Below, in pieces: positions 41,839 to 53,620 of a stretch of 64,000 nucleotides of DNA. The stretch lies in contig JASFAU010000013.1 in assembly GCA_039704465.1 (NCBI GenBank), positions 806,001 through 870,000 of the forward strand. Direction: 5' to 3'. The stretch comes from Plasmodiophora brassicae. Taxonomy: Eukaryota > Endomyxa > Phytomyxea > Plasmodiophorida > Plasmodiophoridae. Each line of letters opens with the position of its first letter. The stretch's first letter is position 1. The position numbers and the translations under genes are program-made. The notes under the pieces are model-generated. The model saw only the letters and a list, made by a program, of their open reading frames with translations, made no database searches and was not told where the DNA came from.

Positions 41839-42501
41839 TACGCGGTCGCTTCCGGAGTAGGCGCGTTCCCAAGGGTCAGGGTCGAAGCCCACCCGAGGTT
41901 TGTCTCCTCACCAAAAGCAAGCGCTGATCATTCCCTCGCAGCATGTCGGGAGCATGTCGTGACAGCGACATACATGTAGAGCGGTGTACCCGGACGGTGG
42001 CCTGCAATTGTCGGATTCGGTGGCTTCGAGTATGACCAGACGATGCTGAACGATTTCACGCACCACGTTGCCGTCTACCTGCTCCGTCGCAGATCGGATA
42101 CCCTCGACCTCATCAAGCACTGCGACACACGTCTTCGCTGTCAGCAAATCGTGTGGCATCTCTGAAATCCAAACAGACGGGCGTGGCGCGCCATGTTCGC
42201 ACATTCGTCCCGTACACGCTGGAGCAGAACAACCGTGCCGAAAGGGTCAACCACAACCTTTGCTGTGTACGAGGGTGGCTACACGTGCAGTGCCATGTCG
42301 GAATGCCCGATTTCACCGCGTCCACCCTCCGTCAAAACTGATGTTCTGCCCTGCGCATCGACGGGGTGGTGAGGGGAAGGTGATCGCTTTGCTATCGGGT
42401 ACATAACGTCTATCCTGTAGGTTGCGACAAATGCGAGGACGCAAAGGTGTTTCGAGCGGTGAGAGCTGCACCCGCTGAACTCGAATCAGAAACGGCCAAT
42501 A
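41839..42501. other. Region with one doubtful minus-strand exon (41908-42204)
   Basis: A minus-strand frame at 41908-42204 reads AKTCVAVLDEVEGIRSATEQ and VVREIVQHRLVIL, loosely like a helical or SKP1/BTB segment. It could be an upstream exon of the LRR gene or a fragment of another family member. No intact gene is supported. Confidence 0.3.
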
Positions 42502-43667
42502 ATGTTGTGCCTCATTTTGGTATTTCAATCGGTGATCATGTCGGGTCGTCGTGATGTGCCAACGGTGGTAATGCTCGCCACATTCGCGATCGTCATTTCC
42601 TGGAGCGATGCGGTGACCGTTCGAGATGTTGTTGAGTCCGAGATGAAGAAAGCGCGCGCACAAATTCACATCGGTTCAGTCGGGAGTCGTGAACGTGATT
42701 GGCCATGGTATGCTTACTGGACCCAGGTCTGACCGAGAGGACAAAGTGCCCGGCAAGCAACCTTTGGGGCATGGCATTCCGCGAACCATGGGTGTCGGGA
42801 ATCTATTCCGCAGGGACGGAGCCGAAAACGGCCCGCCTCTGGCAAGCACGGTCAGAATCCAATCAGTTTTCATGCGATAGTATCGTTTCTGAACGTCATA
42901 CGATGCACAGCACACTGAGAGTCGATCAACGCGATGGAAGCCCACCGAAATTCATTGCGCTCCCATTTCTTCTGAACACTGGCGGAGATAACTGGATTGG
43001 TTCGGTATCGACCCAGACCCTACTGGCGAATGGGGGCGGGTTGGGAGAGCAGACTCTTTCAGACGATTCTCGTCCATTGGTGCACGTCCATTCAACACTG
43101 GGACCGCAATGTCGCGTCACCACTATCCCGTCCAGTTACCACTACGTGGATTCCCCTAGTGATATCCGAAACAACCTTGCGGGAGGCCATTGTGCGTCCC
43201 TTCCACTGACGTGCTCAGTGATGGCGCAAGCCGCTGACAAGTACGGGATCCCGTTCGACGATGCGGTTGAAGTGGTCCGGGCAGATTATGCCGATTTCAG
43301 TTTCGAAGCAATTGCATCCGAATACCGACTCAACAGCCATGCAGTTTGCGGGGGGAAGTTCCCGCCAAGTCTTGACTGTACGCCACCGCTTTACAACTCT
43401 TCGACAATGGCACCGTCTGCCCGCAAGCATCCCTATCGCCCGTGGCAGTTTGATTTCCCGTGCACCGCAGTCGTCGTGGTGATACTCCTCTTCCTCCTGG
43501 CGTTGTACCTGTTCCGAGACGCCTGTCAACGACACACGATGGCACAGCGTCCACGCGAACCTGTGCAAAGTGGTCGCGAACTGCGGCGGCGTCTTTGGCC
43601 TGTGCCGAGTACCGAGTCCCGTTCCGCATCGGCGTCGGCCGATCGTCGTCGTCGTCCATGCAAATGA
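42502..43667 (+). CDS. Orphan secretory-pathway protein with C-terminal membrane helix
   Basis: From ATG 42502 the first exon carries a signal-peptide-like region (TVVMLATFAIVISWSDAVT). A frame change near 42700-42820 (intron or indel) leads to a luminal domain with about eight cysteines. Then come a membrane helix, FPCTAVVVVILLFLLALYLF (about 43460), and a basic cytoplasmic tail of about 55 residues ending RRRRPCK. No family is recognised. The layout is that of a type I surface protein. Confidence 0.6.
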
Positions 43668-43689
43668 ACTGTCCCGGAAATACATCAGT

Positions 43690-44372
43690 TGGAGATCCGC
43701 ACTCAATCTTCGTAGCGATCGTCCCTCTATCGGAATGGTCCATGACGGCGCCCCGCACCGTCGTAGTCAGCGTCTCTCCTTGAACGCATCGACGGTAACG
43801 GGCACGGCCGACTGCGTCCTCTTGGGGGTAATTCGGCAGGACCCTCTCGGCGCTGCGGGCGTCGGCGTCATCGCCTGGTTCGGCGATATCATCTTCGGAA
43901 ATGACTGGGCGCGTCTTCAGTGTTGCCGTTCTCAATACGGCCCCCGAGAGGGTTCGCGACGTCATGCTCGCCATCGGCCAGCACGGGATCGCTCCTCGCG
44001 CAGCCGGGTGGTCTTGCGTCCACACCGCCCAAGAACCCTGCCAGCAGTGCAGGGTCGTCGAGGACACGTTTCAGCAGCTGCCACGACGATTCGCGCGTTG
44101 TCGTCCCCCATCATATCGCTGAACTCGTTCCAGAGCGTCGCGTCCAGGCCGGCCATCGCGGCGCAACGCTCTGAGCAGTGATCGAGAGCGGCTCGCCGCG
44201 GACGCAGCGGGCGGCAACGGGGCGGAAGAATGTGCCCAGGACCGGGTCGGCTTCGCTGACGGGCGGCGCCATCAGCCGAGCGTAGTCGTTCAACTGAATG
44301 GCCACGTAGCCAATGGCGATCCCGGTGTCGCCCCCGCCGAATGACGCGACGACGTCATTGAAATTAGTGTGG
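43690..44372 (-). CDS. Possible hypothetical protein
   Basis: Minus-strand segments look coding: GGGDTGIAIGYVAIQLNDYA and DPVLGTFFRPVAARC (about 44330-44180), AGLDATLWNEFSDMMGDDNA (about 44150) and RPVISEDDIAEPGDDADA (about 43890). They fall in different frames and intron boundaries are not clear. No domain is recognised. The boundaries are rough, and part could be chance. Confidence 0.35.
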
Positions 44373-44928
44373 ACGACCTATTTGCGGTTCGTTCTTTTCA
44401 CACAGGCGGGGCCGGTCTCGGGTACGGTCCGACGACCGTAGGTTCAGGTTGCAGAACGCCAGCTTGCGCTGGCCGGGCAGTGCCGGCCTACCACCGGTAT
44501 GACATAGTGGGATGACCAGACCGCTGCGAGCGCTGGAACGTACGGATCCTCTTTCAGCTTGGGGTTGGTGCGGCCGGTCTGCTGCAGGCGGTTCCTGCTG
44601 GCAGCGGGCATCGGTGACGGGTCTGGCGACGCTCCGAGTAATGCTGCTGTCGTCGGACAGTGAAGCTGCGATGGATACTGAAATGTGATCACGCTGGGCA
44701 GGCGTGCCCACGGGGCACGACAGGAATGCCACGTGTGGCGGGCGCAGAAATAGACACTGGGGACTCGGCGCGCGTCGCAGTTTCTCGCCGCGGGAATGCC
44801 GTGCGGACTCCGCGACCTGGCGCGGCCGACGCCGGCCTGCGTCGCCCCGGCCATTGCGATTTCCGCTCCGAACAAGCGTCGTGCGGCCACGTCTACTGCC
44901 CATCACCTGCAAACGCCTGCTTTCTGCC
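44373..44928. promoter_or_regulatory. Upstream region of the SKP1/BTB-ankyrin gene
   Basis: About 550 nt with open frames on both strands but no protein family. It probably contains the promoter and 5' leader of the gene starting at 44929. Confidence 0.35.
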
Positions 44929-46466
44929 ATGTCCCCTGGCAGCCCAGCCAGCTGCGGCGCCGTCCCGCCGGTCATACTGATCCTGACAGTCATGGTCCTC
45001 AGTACGGGTGTCTCGGATGCTGTGCTGCGGATGTCAACCGTCGACCATAACGGTGACGTCCATTACGAGGACGTTGTGGACGTGGAGTCTGCGAAGAGCC
45101 TATCACGCGTGATCCACGATATCCTGGACGAGTTTCCACCCAACACAGACGAGGTCGACGTCTATATTCCCCTCCCTTATTACGTCACCCACGATGAGGT
45201 AGCCCTAATCAAAGACTTCATCGAGTATCCGGTAAGGATCGCCTAGATGATTGGTGGAAATGTCGTTGACAAGCAGTGATTGCTCGGCAGCGGGACGCCA
45301 CCGTCTCTTGGGTTCAAGCCAGGTTGACAACACCCGAGCCAGATGCGCTTTGCCGCCTTCTCACCGCGGCCGACCACCTCGCCATGCCATCTCTCATGGA
45401 AACTATCTTATCGTCGTGCACCATCTGGACTTGGTCGCATATTGTGGCCATGCTGGAGATGTTGGCACCTGACCTGCTCGAGTTCGTGATGACCAATAGT
45501 GACGCCTATTACCACCAACAGATGGAGATAGCAAAGCAGGTACTCAGCTTCGACAAGGGCGTAGGCGGGGACGTCAATCTGATCAACGAAGAGACCTATG
45601 CCCAAGTGGATTATAATGTGTTTCAGTCATGCGTCGACGTCAACATCCTGCAATATGCGATATTGGTGGGGGAGAAAGAGCTTGTCCGAATACTGACGAG
45701 AGTGCCCGGGATCGATGTCAACGTGCTATCCTGGCGTGTTCATTATACCAGCCCGCTAATGATGGCGATAGAAAGAGGATCTGCCGACGTGGTTCGGATG
45801 CTGCTCGAGGTGCCCGGCATCGAACTGAACGCAGGAGATGAGTATGGACAGACGGCGCTGTTCTATGCCGTGCGTCACAATCGGGTGGACATCGCCGAAT
45901 TGCTGGTTCAGTTCGGCATCAATGTGGACATTGCAGATGGGTTTAGTGAGTCGCCATTGCACGTGGCAGCAAGGCGCAACAGCGTGGACATGGCCAAGTT
46001 GCTGGTCGCGGCCGGTATCGATGTGAACGTCCTAAACGCTCGAACTGGTCAGTCGCCACTGCACGCGGCCGCAGAGCACAACAGCGTGGACGTCGCCAAA
46101 TGGCTGGTCAAGGCCGGCATCGATGTGACTATTCTAGATGGATCGGGTCAGTCGCCCTTGCATGAGGCCGCCAAGTGTAAGAATAGCGAGGACATGGTCA
46201 AGTATCTAGTGGCCCTGGACGGGATAAAGGTCAACCTGCCCGACAAAGACGGAAACACACCGCGGGTTCTCGCCGAGATCTTTGGCAACGATGTCGTGGC
46301 CGATTACCTACGCGTCGTCGAGCTGGCGAATGGCCCCGGGACCTCGACGGATGCACACGACGCCGGCACTGCGGACAACGCCATCCAGGCCCAGCGGCAT
46401 ACTGACCAACGCGGGCGGGGGTTCCGGCGGGTGCTGCGTAAGCTGACGGGCCTGCGGCTCCAGTAA
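44929..46466 (+). CDS. Secreted SKP1/BTB-like ankyrin-repeat protein
   Basis: ATG 44929 starts a signal peptide (AVPPVILILTVMVLSTGVSDA). Exon 1 then encodes a SKP1/BTB-like module: VHYEDVVDVESAKSLSRVIH, DVYIPLPYYVTHDEVALIKD. It ends at GTAAGG near 45231. Exon 2 (from about 45272) supplies ALCRLLTAADHLAMPSLMET, very like the SKP1/elongin-C helical core. A linker and about six ankyrin repeats follow (GQTALFYAVRHNRVDIAELL, SESPLHVAARRNSVDMAKLL, GQSPLHAAAEHNSVDVAKWL, GQSPLHEAAKC), then a basic tail. SKP1/BTB proteins normally work in ubiquitin ligases inside cells, so a signal peptide is unexpected. Confidence 0.85.
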
Positions 46467-46850
46467 CGGCATCTGCGTCTGAATGAAGCAATCCACATGC
46501 ACACACTCGCCCATACACGATGTGACCATGCGCGAAACACAGTGTACGAGTAGGGTCTCCCTGCAGGCTCAGAGAGCAGGAGCTGAACGCACGCAGTCCC
46601 AGGGCGCAGCGGTATCGAGCGGCGGCCAGCTGCACCTTCGTGGTTGGGGACCGTACGTATTGGGCGTGCGCCACCCGCATTTGCTGTGGCACGAGTTCGC
46701 TCGACGGGCGCCTGCGTAGGCATCCAACGACGTCCCGAATATGTTTCTGCACGCATCTGCCGGCCGGGTGTCACGACGTCCATCGGTTGCCACGCGTAGC
46801 GTCGTCCGTCGATTCGAGTGACAGCGCTCCCAGGGCGTGTTTGTCCTTTA
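46467..46850. other. Intergenic or first-exon region
   Basis: This lies between the ankyrin gene stop and the acceptor-like TTTAG at about 46850 that opens the next gene. Exon 1 of that gene, with its start codon, must lie here but cannot be placed. Confidence 0.4.
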
Positions 46851-48126
46851 GGGTGCCGACGACAACGTTTCGCTGTGCGCCCTGATCAACGACGCCACTG
46901 GACGGGTAACCGGCCTCGAACCCGGCCAGTTCCTCACCGAGCCTTGCCGTGTGGGGCGCCCAGACCTATTCATCGTCAACAACATCGGGCGACGATCGCA
47001 ACGCGCGTTCGACTTGACGTTGACCAACGTCTCCCGAGAGGGCCGAGACGCAACGCTCAACGCCTACCATCCCGGGTCGGCGAGCGGCACCGGGCGCCTG
47101 CTTCGCCAGTCGTCGCTGACGTTCCAGGACGTCGATATCGCGCACCTGACCGACGGCGCGTGGTGGTGGGCACTTCTGCGCATGCCGGACGAGAACGCGC
47201 GCGCTTGGGCGCTGCTCTACGAGGGCGTCATCCCCAACGCACTCGGCGTGCACACGTTCGCGGCGTGCCGGGACCGGATCGTCAGCGCACCGATGCGGTG
47301 CCTGCCGAGGTCCGATCGCACCAACGCGGTGCGTGTCGTGCAGCACGCCCTGCAATCCGCCCTGCAACGCTATCGGGGCGTGTCGTACGCGGACGCACGC
47401 GCCGTCTGGACCCGCCTCCAGACTGCGCTGCTGAGCGAGGCGCGCGACGACCTGCTTGCCAGGCACCCAGGGCTAACCCGGGCCGATCGGGACGCCCTTC
47501 GCGCCGGGTGCGATCGCGTCACCGATCGCGTTCTGGCAAACGCCATCGCCCCGTTCCTTGCCGAACCGGACGACGGACGCCCTACCGTTGCGTCGAACGA
47601 CGACGTCAGGTACGAGGCGTTCCCGTTCGCCGAGGCCGCGTACGACAACACGGGCGATGGGATTCGCGCGCGTCGCGTTGCCGCACCGGCGCCCGCGGAC
47701 GCCCTGGGCGCGGCGCTGTCCTCGTTGCCGGTCTCGCTGGTGGCGCAGCGGGGAATGACCTGCAGGACGATTCCCGACCTGGTCGCGCTCCTCGATGAGT
47801 ACTGGACCGTGTCGATGGCGATGCCGGCGCTGACGACGCTGTCCGCCTCGGTGTACGTCGCCCTCGTGCGGCACCTGACCGTCGTGCAACTCGCGGATGG
47901 CATGCGAGCCTGGCCGGGCACGGCGCCGTTCGTCAGCCGGGAGCACCTGGTCGGGCGGCTCGTTGCCCTAGCGCAACGGTACGCCTGCATCATCCGCCGG
48001 CTTCGACCACGTCACATCGTGGCCGAGGGCGTTCCCTGCAAGAGTGGGTGCGGACGAACGGATCGATACGCGGCTTGGAGAGCAACCTCGCGGAGAACTT
48101 GCCGAACAGTCACCGTCTGTTATTGA
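46851..48126 (+). CDS. Orphan protein (5' end unplaced)
   Basis: An open frame of about 425 codons begins after a TTTAG acceptor at about 46850 (ADDNVSLCALINDATGRVTG). No ATG is available at the 5' edge, so an upstream exon is expected. The protein is soluble, Ala/Arg-rich and helical (RDDLLARHPGLTRADRDALR, AWWWALLRMPDENARAWALL). The tail IRRLRPRHIVAEGVPCKSGCG lies in the duplicated segment also used by the 7TM gene. It ends at 48126, overlapping the convergent importin stop by 7 nt. No family is recognised. Confidence 0.6.
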
Positions 48127-48238
48127 TTGCGTATGAGTTCGTCGAACGCTAGCGGGCCGATCTGCGTCTGCAGGCATCGCAGACGGGCGTTGACGAATTC
48201 GGCGACGTTGACGGCGACGATCGGGTCGCTGGCCACCA
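47991..48238. repeat. Segmental duplication, copy 2
   Basis: The partner of 38490-38737. Here it covers the C-terminal end of the orphan protein on the plus strand and the last 39 codons of the importin-family gene on the minus strand, including its stop. Confidence 0.9.
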
Positions 48239-51033
48239 TCTTCTGCCGCCGGTGCGCTTCGGTCCATCGCGCGCGATTCCTCTCCAGCGCCAGGTCGACG
48301 GGCAGGTGCAGGTCGCTCGCGTCCTGCACCAGCGAGGCGCAGCGCAGGGCGTCCCTGACGCGCGGCAGGACCGTCGGGTACTGCGGCGAGATGATCAGCG
48401 TGCACAGGCCAATGGCGGCGACCTTGCGCGCGAACGCCGTCGTGATGCTCGAGAACTGACGCAGCCAGATGTCGACGATCCGGTCGATGCCGCCGCCGCC
48501 GCCGCCCGCCTGGGTCGCCATCCACGACAGCATGTCGTTCGGTTCCCGCGCGATCGACACGCCGAACACGGACAGGAACGGCGCCAGCGCGGCGACCTCG
48601 TCGGGCGTCGTCGCCGACACCATCTTCTGGAGCAGAGCGGTCAGGACCGGGTGCAGATGCGCCAGGAAGGCGCCGGGCGACACCGTCGCGATCGTCAGCA
48701 GGGCATCGGCGAGGACGTGGAAGTGGCGCCCGGGCAGCTCGGGCAGGATCCTGACGATCACGCTGGAGATCGTGGCGCCCTGTGCGTTCAGGAACGCGTC
48801 GCCAGCGACGAGCGCGTAACTCTCCACCAGCTGGAAGCAGACGGAGGCGCGCGCGTCGACGTCCTCGATCAGAGCGGATGGCCAGTGGCGGGTAAACAGT
48901 TCGAACGCGACAGGCAATAACGTCGCCGCCCGCTGGACGACGGTCAGCCACAGGGAAAGCGCCGAATCGCCCAGGTACACGTGGTCGGCCTGTTGCGTGT
49001 CGAGCGCGTGATGGAGGATCGGGAACACGGCGGCAGGCGATGCGTCCGTCGTTGGCGTGTTCTGCAGGACGACATTGACGAGGGCAATCAGCGCCGACCG
49101 CTGCGCGTTGTGGTCGGCAACGGCGTCCCATAACGCAGGGACGCGAGCAATGACGGCCTCGAGCGATGCCGACGGCGCCCAGAGCGTCAGCGAACGGATC
49201 AAGGTCTCATGCGAATGGGGTTCGCAGGTCCTGTCGAAGGCGTCCAGCAGCGCGAGCAGGATGTCGTGTCGAACGGCGCCGAGTTCAGGTGCGATTCGGC
49301 GATCGCGCGCGAACTCCTCCAACGTGGAAACCGCCTCGAGACGAACGACCATGTCCTGGTCATGGCAAGCCAGATGTGCGACCACATGCAACGCGTCCCG
49401 TGACGGTGCACCGAACTTGAGAAGCCAGGCCAGTCGTCGTCGAACCTGAGGCGACGGGTTGGACATGACCGACGGGACGGGAACCACGTCGAACAGGTTG
49501 TCGGTCGACAACAAGGTGACGCCTAAGGAGAAGAGCGCGGCTTCGAGGAGCAGCGGTGACGCGGACGCGTTCGCACCGTGCAGGATTTGGTGGGTGACCT
49601 CGCGAACCATGGACGGGTAGCAGCGGGACAGCGCCCTGAGAATGGATTCGACGGCGGTGCGATGTGGGGACGCTTGCGACATCGTCGATTCGCCCCAGCA
49701 TTCGATCTCGTCGCGCCTGTGCATGACGTATCGCTCCAGGAGGCTCTGCACGAACGACAGACAGCGAGGGAACGTGAAGAACTGGTCCCGCCGTGCAATG
49801 AACGCCTATGGGAGTTCCTAAGCTCCATGGGGGCAACGATGACGATGCGAATCGGGTTACCTGCGCCAGCTCTGGATCGCATTTGATTGCAGAGCGAAGG
49901 TTGAACGACAGGCACAGCTGCCGGGAACCGGCGAGCGACCACGTGATAAACGGGGCCGAGCCGACGAGAAGAACGTCGTCTGGGCAGGCGGACAGGCCGG
50001 CGATGATTATCTCCAGTACAGGGACGGCGAACGGTTCGATGTCGACCAGCGGCCGCCGCACGGTGGCGTCGTTGAGCATTCCGACGATTTCAACAAGGAA
50101 CTGGGACAGCGACCATTCATTGCCGGACACCAGTGATGCCAGCAGGTCCCTCAAATAGGTCAGCACCGCGACGCTCCCGCCAAGTTCCTGTCAGCATTCG
50201 GGTAAGACACGTAGAATATTCCGGCGGGGCCACAGGAACCGGTACCTGAAGATCGACTTCGGCGATGACTAGACGCGTGCTGGCCGCCAAGGCATGCATG
50301 GACTCGGGAGATAGTCCTCCCTCGCCGATGCTTGTTTGGAACACCCCCCAAACGGGCACTGCAACGGCACCTGAACGATTATTCAACATCAACGATACGA
50401 AACGAGTGGTTTGCGATCCCGCTGACCAGCAAAGCCTGGGAACCAGCGCTTTCCGTTCGGGTTGTCCACAGACGACCGGCAGATCTGGTGTAGGATGTCG
50501 ATGCCAACGGCCCGATGCGCCCGTGCCCTCAGCGTGTTGAGAACGGCGGTTAGCAGGGTGCCGTCGCGACACGACGACCATTCAGCAGCGACGAGGTCGG
50601 CGACGATGACCATCAGCTGGGAATGCAGGCGCCCAGCCGCCGAGCTGTCCAGGCACATGGACAGCAATTCTGCATCGTCGCGCTCGCGTCAGCATAAGGC
50701 CCTGGTACGAATACACGAACACAGCATACGCCTTCGTAAGGAATCCTTCAGGGCAGGAGGGACAGACGGCCACAGGGGCGTCACGTAATTCTTGAACAGG
50801 ACAACGGCCAGCAGGCGATGGTCGTATGCGTTGCCAGCGTTCGCGACAACGCCCTGGGAATCGTAGAACGAATTAGAGCAAGCACATTTGTGTGTCGAAG
50901 GTGATGCGAATACCACGAGGGCGACGAGGAGATCGGGCGATTGCGCGGCGCTCTGCAGGCGGCGCTCGGCGGCCTGCCGGTCGGGCGCCGACGGCGACTG
51001 GAGCGCCCCGAGCAGGGCGAGGAGGTCGTGCAT
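48120..51033 (-). CDS. Importin-beta family nuclear transport receptor (importin-11-like)
   Basis: Karyopherins carry cargo through nuclear pores with Ran-GTP. The N-terminus from ATG 51033, LLALLGALQSPSAPDRQAAE, is the first HEAT of an importin-N domain. After two introns NAYDHRLLAVVLFKNYVTPLWP follows (about 50820), typical of the family. The remainder is a run of HEAT-type helices, including a last exon of 543 codons (49751-48120) with SLGVTLLSTDNLFDVVP, LSWMATQAGGGGG and WLRQFSSITTAFARKVAAIG. The C-terminal part and the FKN motif favour importin-11/Kap120. Other large karyopherins cannot be excluded. Confidence 0.72.
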
Positions 51034-51543
51034 CGCCCCTCTGGAACCCGAACGAACTGACAATGGCCAATTGGCTGACAGCGGCAAGCGAGGGCAAGGC
51101 CCCCCGCTACCCGAAAATAGAAGCCGCCGCCCTACCGATGCTGATTTAGCACGCACGCACGCCGACGGGCGACGCGCGCGGCAGTCTGGCCGCACGGACA
51201 ACGCAGCAGAGAGAGAGAGAGAATCGCCCGTGGCGGAATCCACTCGAGCGCGTGGCCTGGTCCTCATCGAGCCCATTCGGTGCACAGAGCAGTACTGTGT
51301 GGGTGAGAGTAAGTAACGCTCTGTCGAGTGCGGAGAGGTAGGTAGGTAACATGTCGCCGCACGCGCCTTGTCTGCAGGCGGCACTGTCCATGATCTCGAC
51401 GGGTGCGACAGTGGGACTGGGCGGGCCGCCGATTCTGTTTTGCAAACTACGACGCCAATTTTGCCGGATATGATCGATCTGGGACGGGGGTCACCTCGTG
51501 GTGGGTTACATGAGGGCCATTAGTATTTGGTCGACTTGGGATC
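51034..51543. promoter_or_regulatory. Shared upstream region of divergent genes, with a GA microsatellite
   Basis: About 510 nt between the importin start (minus) and the LRR membrane protein start (plus). A (GA)n tract lies at about 51207-51223. No defined promoter motif is recognised. Confidence 0.5.
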
Positions 51544-53620
51544 ATGGGGCGCGTCCTGGTGGCAGCGGTATGCGTGCTCGCGGCGCGGCTGGCGGTCGAT
51601 GCTGCCGCCGATGACTGCAGGGCGTGCCGGACCGATGTGCCAGAGTGCTCGTGCACGGCCGATGCGAATGGGCTCGTTGATATGTCGGTTCGCTGCGGGA
51701 GACGCGACGCGATGGCGTGTGTGTGCTCACGCTCGGCTTGTAGATTATGCAACGTGAAACAGATGTCGTGGGAGTGGCTATCCGGGTGCAGTACTGCTGC
51801 TGATCTGTAACGTCGCCGGGTATTGCAGTTGGATTGCTTGGTCTGAGCACGGGCGTATGAAGCACGGTTCACTGGCATGCTGAGGATACAAACCGGATCA
51901 CGGCCGACTGTTTCAAGGATACTCCCAACCTGGGCGGTGTCACGTAGGCAGTAAAAGCGCCTTGCGGGAACCCTGCTGAATTACGTGGAGCCAGGTTGAT
52001 TCAAAGCCCAGAAATTGACGAAGACGCGTTCGCGTCGTTGCCTGATTTGCTGAACATGTACGTTTGAGACCATGCCAGGTGTTACTTCAGCTCATTAGTG
52101 CGACTAGTGACCTGTCACGGCCGGCCTTCTCGTCATTGCCCGGTTTCACATCCCAGGCAGCTGGTCTGGACATGTAAGTCGGGCATCGCCCTTTGTTCAC
52201 AGGCAGCCTCCGACATGGGTTCCTGTATTACAGAAAGGCGCACGCGCCTTTCACGCTGGGAGAACAATCACTGGCATCACTGCCTAACCTTGACTGGCTG
52301 TATGCGCATCCGAGACACTGGTGTTGAACCCCGAAATTAAGAGATGGTGCTTCTAGGAGCCTTTCAGGCGCCGGGGTGCTTGAAGTACCCATGGCGGCAC
52401 TTGACCAATGGCTGCGACGTCGAGCGCTCAGCGACAGTTCCCGTGTTGCTGCGATCATCAACGTGGAATCATCCGCGATCACCTGCGTTCCACCCAAACC
52501 GGCGGCCTGGGCTGGGATACGTCTCGCGATTGTGACGCCTCCGGTTGACGATTGCGTCCCCTGTCCTGTTGGGTCTGTGAATGCCATCACCCTCGGTTTC
52601 GGTCCAAACTGTACGCCGTGCCCGCATGGCTATACGACAGCTGGTGTCGGTTCGATCACGTGTGTTCCTGTCGACGAGCCGAATAGCGCTGGCATTGACG
52701 CTGCATCGCCGTCCACATCTGGCGTCGATGCTGCTTCGCCATTGCCCACATCTGATACCGAACTTGCGTCGACGTCTGATGCTCAAATCGAATCGTTACC
52801 GTCGCCGGGCTCTCGTGCACGCGGCGATGCAACACAGGAGGCTGCCAACAAAGACGCAGTTGAATCTGATCAGGGAGGCGCGCAACGTGAACAACTGCCT
52901 GCTGGCTCAGATGTCGTTATCGCGCCGAACGACACCCGCGAAACCGTTGTTGCAGATGGAGGTGCTGGCACAGCAGCATCATCACCTGTTGAAGGCGACA
53001 TCGACATTGATGACATTGCCGGGACGGACCCTTTTATTCTGGATTCGCCTATTGACGACTATGTAGATGGTGGTGATTCGCCAGTGCCTGTTCAACAGAA
53101 TTCCACACCCGTGTCAGGGACTGAGGGCGGTCCTGACCTCCCGATCTCGTTCGATGATCCGCACCTGATGCAGGCGGAAGCAGAGACAGATGAGGCCAAC
53201 CTGGGACATGTCCCTGGCAATGACATCAGACGTCAAAGTGAGCCAGAGGCGGCGAATGCACGCGAAGCGAACAGTGCTAACCAGGGCACGCCCAGCCCGG
53301 CCTTGGACAACCAGTGGGAAAGAAATGCAGAGAACGGGCGTTCCAGTTCGACCGCCCACGTTCCAGAGTCGGCGGTGCAATCGTCCAAACCCGACCCTGC
53401 CAACAACAACACGTTCAGTCGTAACGTCGGCACGATCATCGTCCTGATCGTTTCGATTGCCGGCGCCGGCGCGTTCATCGTGTCCGCCTGCTGGCGGCAT
53501 CGGCCGCATCGCGCCGAACTCGACGTCGCCGATTCTGCCACGCTGGGCTGGAGCGAGGCACAGTCCAACGACCCGACCGGCGACCTGTTCCACCCGGACT
53601 TCAAATCCATCGATCTGTGA
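51544..53620 (+). CDS. LRR type I membrane protein with cysteine-rich juxtamembrane module
   Basis: From ATG 51544 there is a signal peptide (LVAAVCVLAARLAVDAA) and an LRR N-cap with many cysteines (CRACRTDVPECSC). Diverged LRR exons follow at about 51.99-52.35 kb (IDEDAFASLPDLLNM, ATSDLSRPAFSSLPGF, GEQSLASLPNLDWL). A long last exon carries a C-rich module, CVPCPVGSVNAITLGFGPNC, and an acidic, Ser/Thr-rich stalk of about 230 residues. It ends with a membrane helix (GTIIVLIVSIAGAGAFIVSA) and a 45-residue cytoplasmic tail. No kinase domain. It is probably a surface protein, and stop codons between LRR blocks are explained by short introns. Confidence 0.75.

Noticed and set aside
44364..44993. 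209-codon minus-strand frame
   Set aside because: Arg/Ser/Pro-biased with no motif; it overlaps the signal-peptide exon of the ankyrin gene and is best read as a shadow.
47968..49131. 387-codon minus-strand frame
   Set aside because: It overlaps the importin last exon in another frame; the importin frame is longer and has HEAT-like helices.
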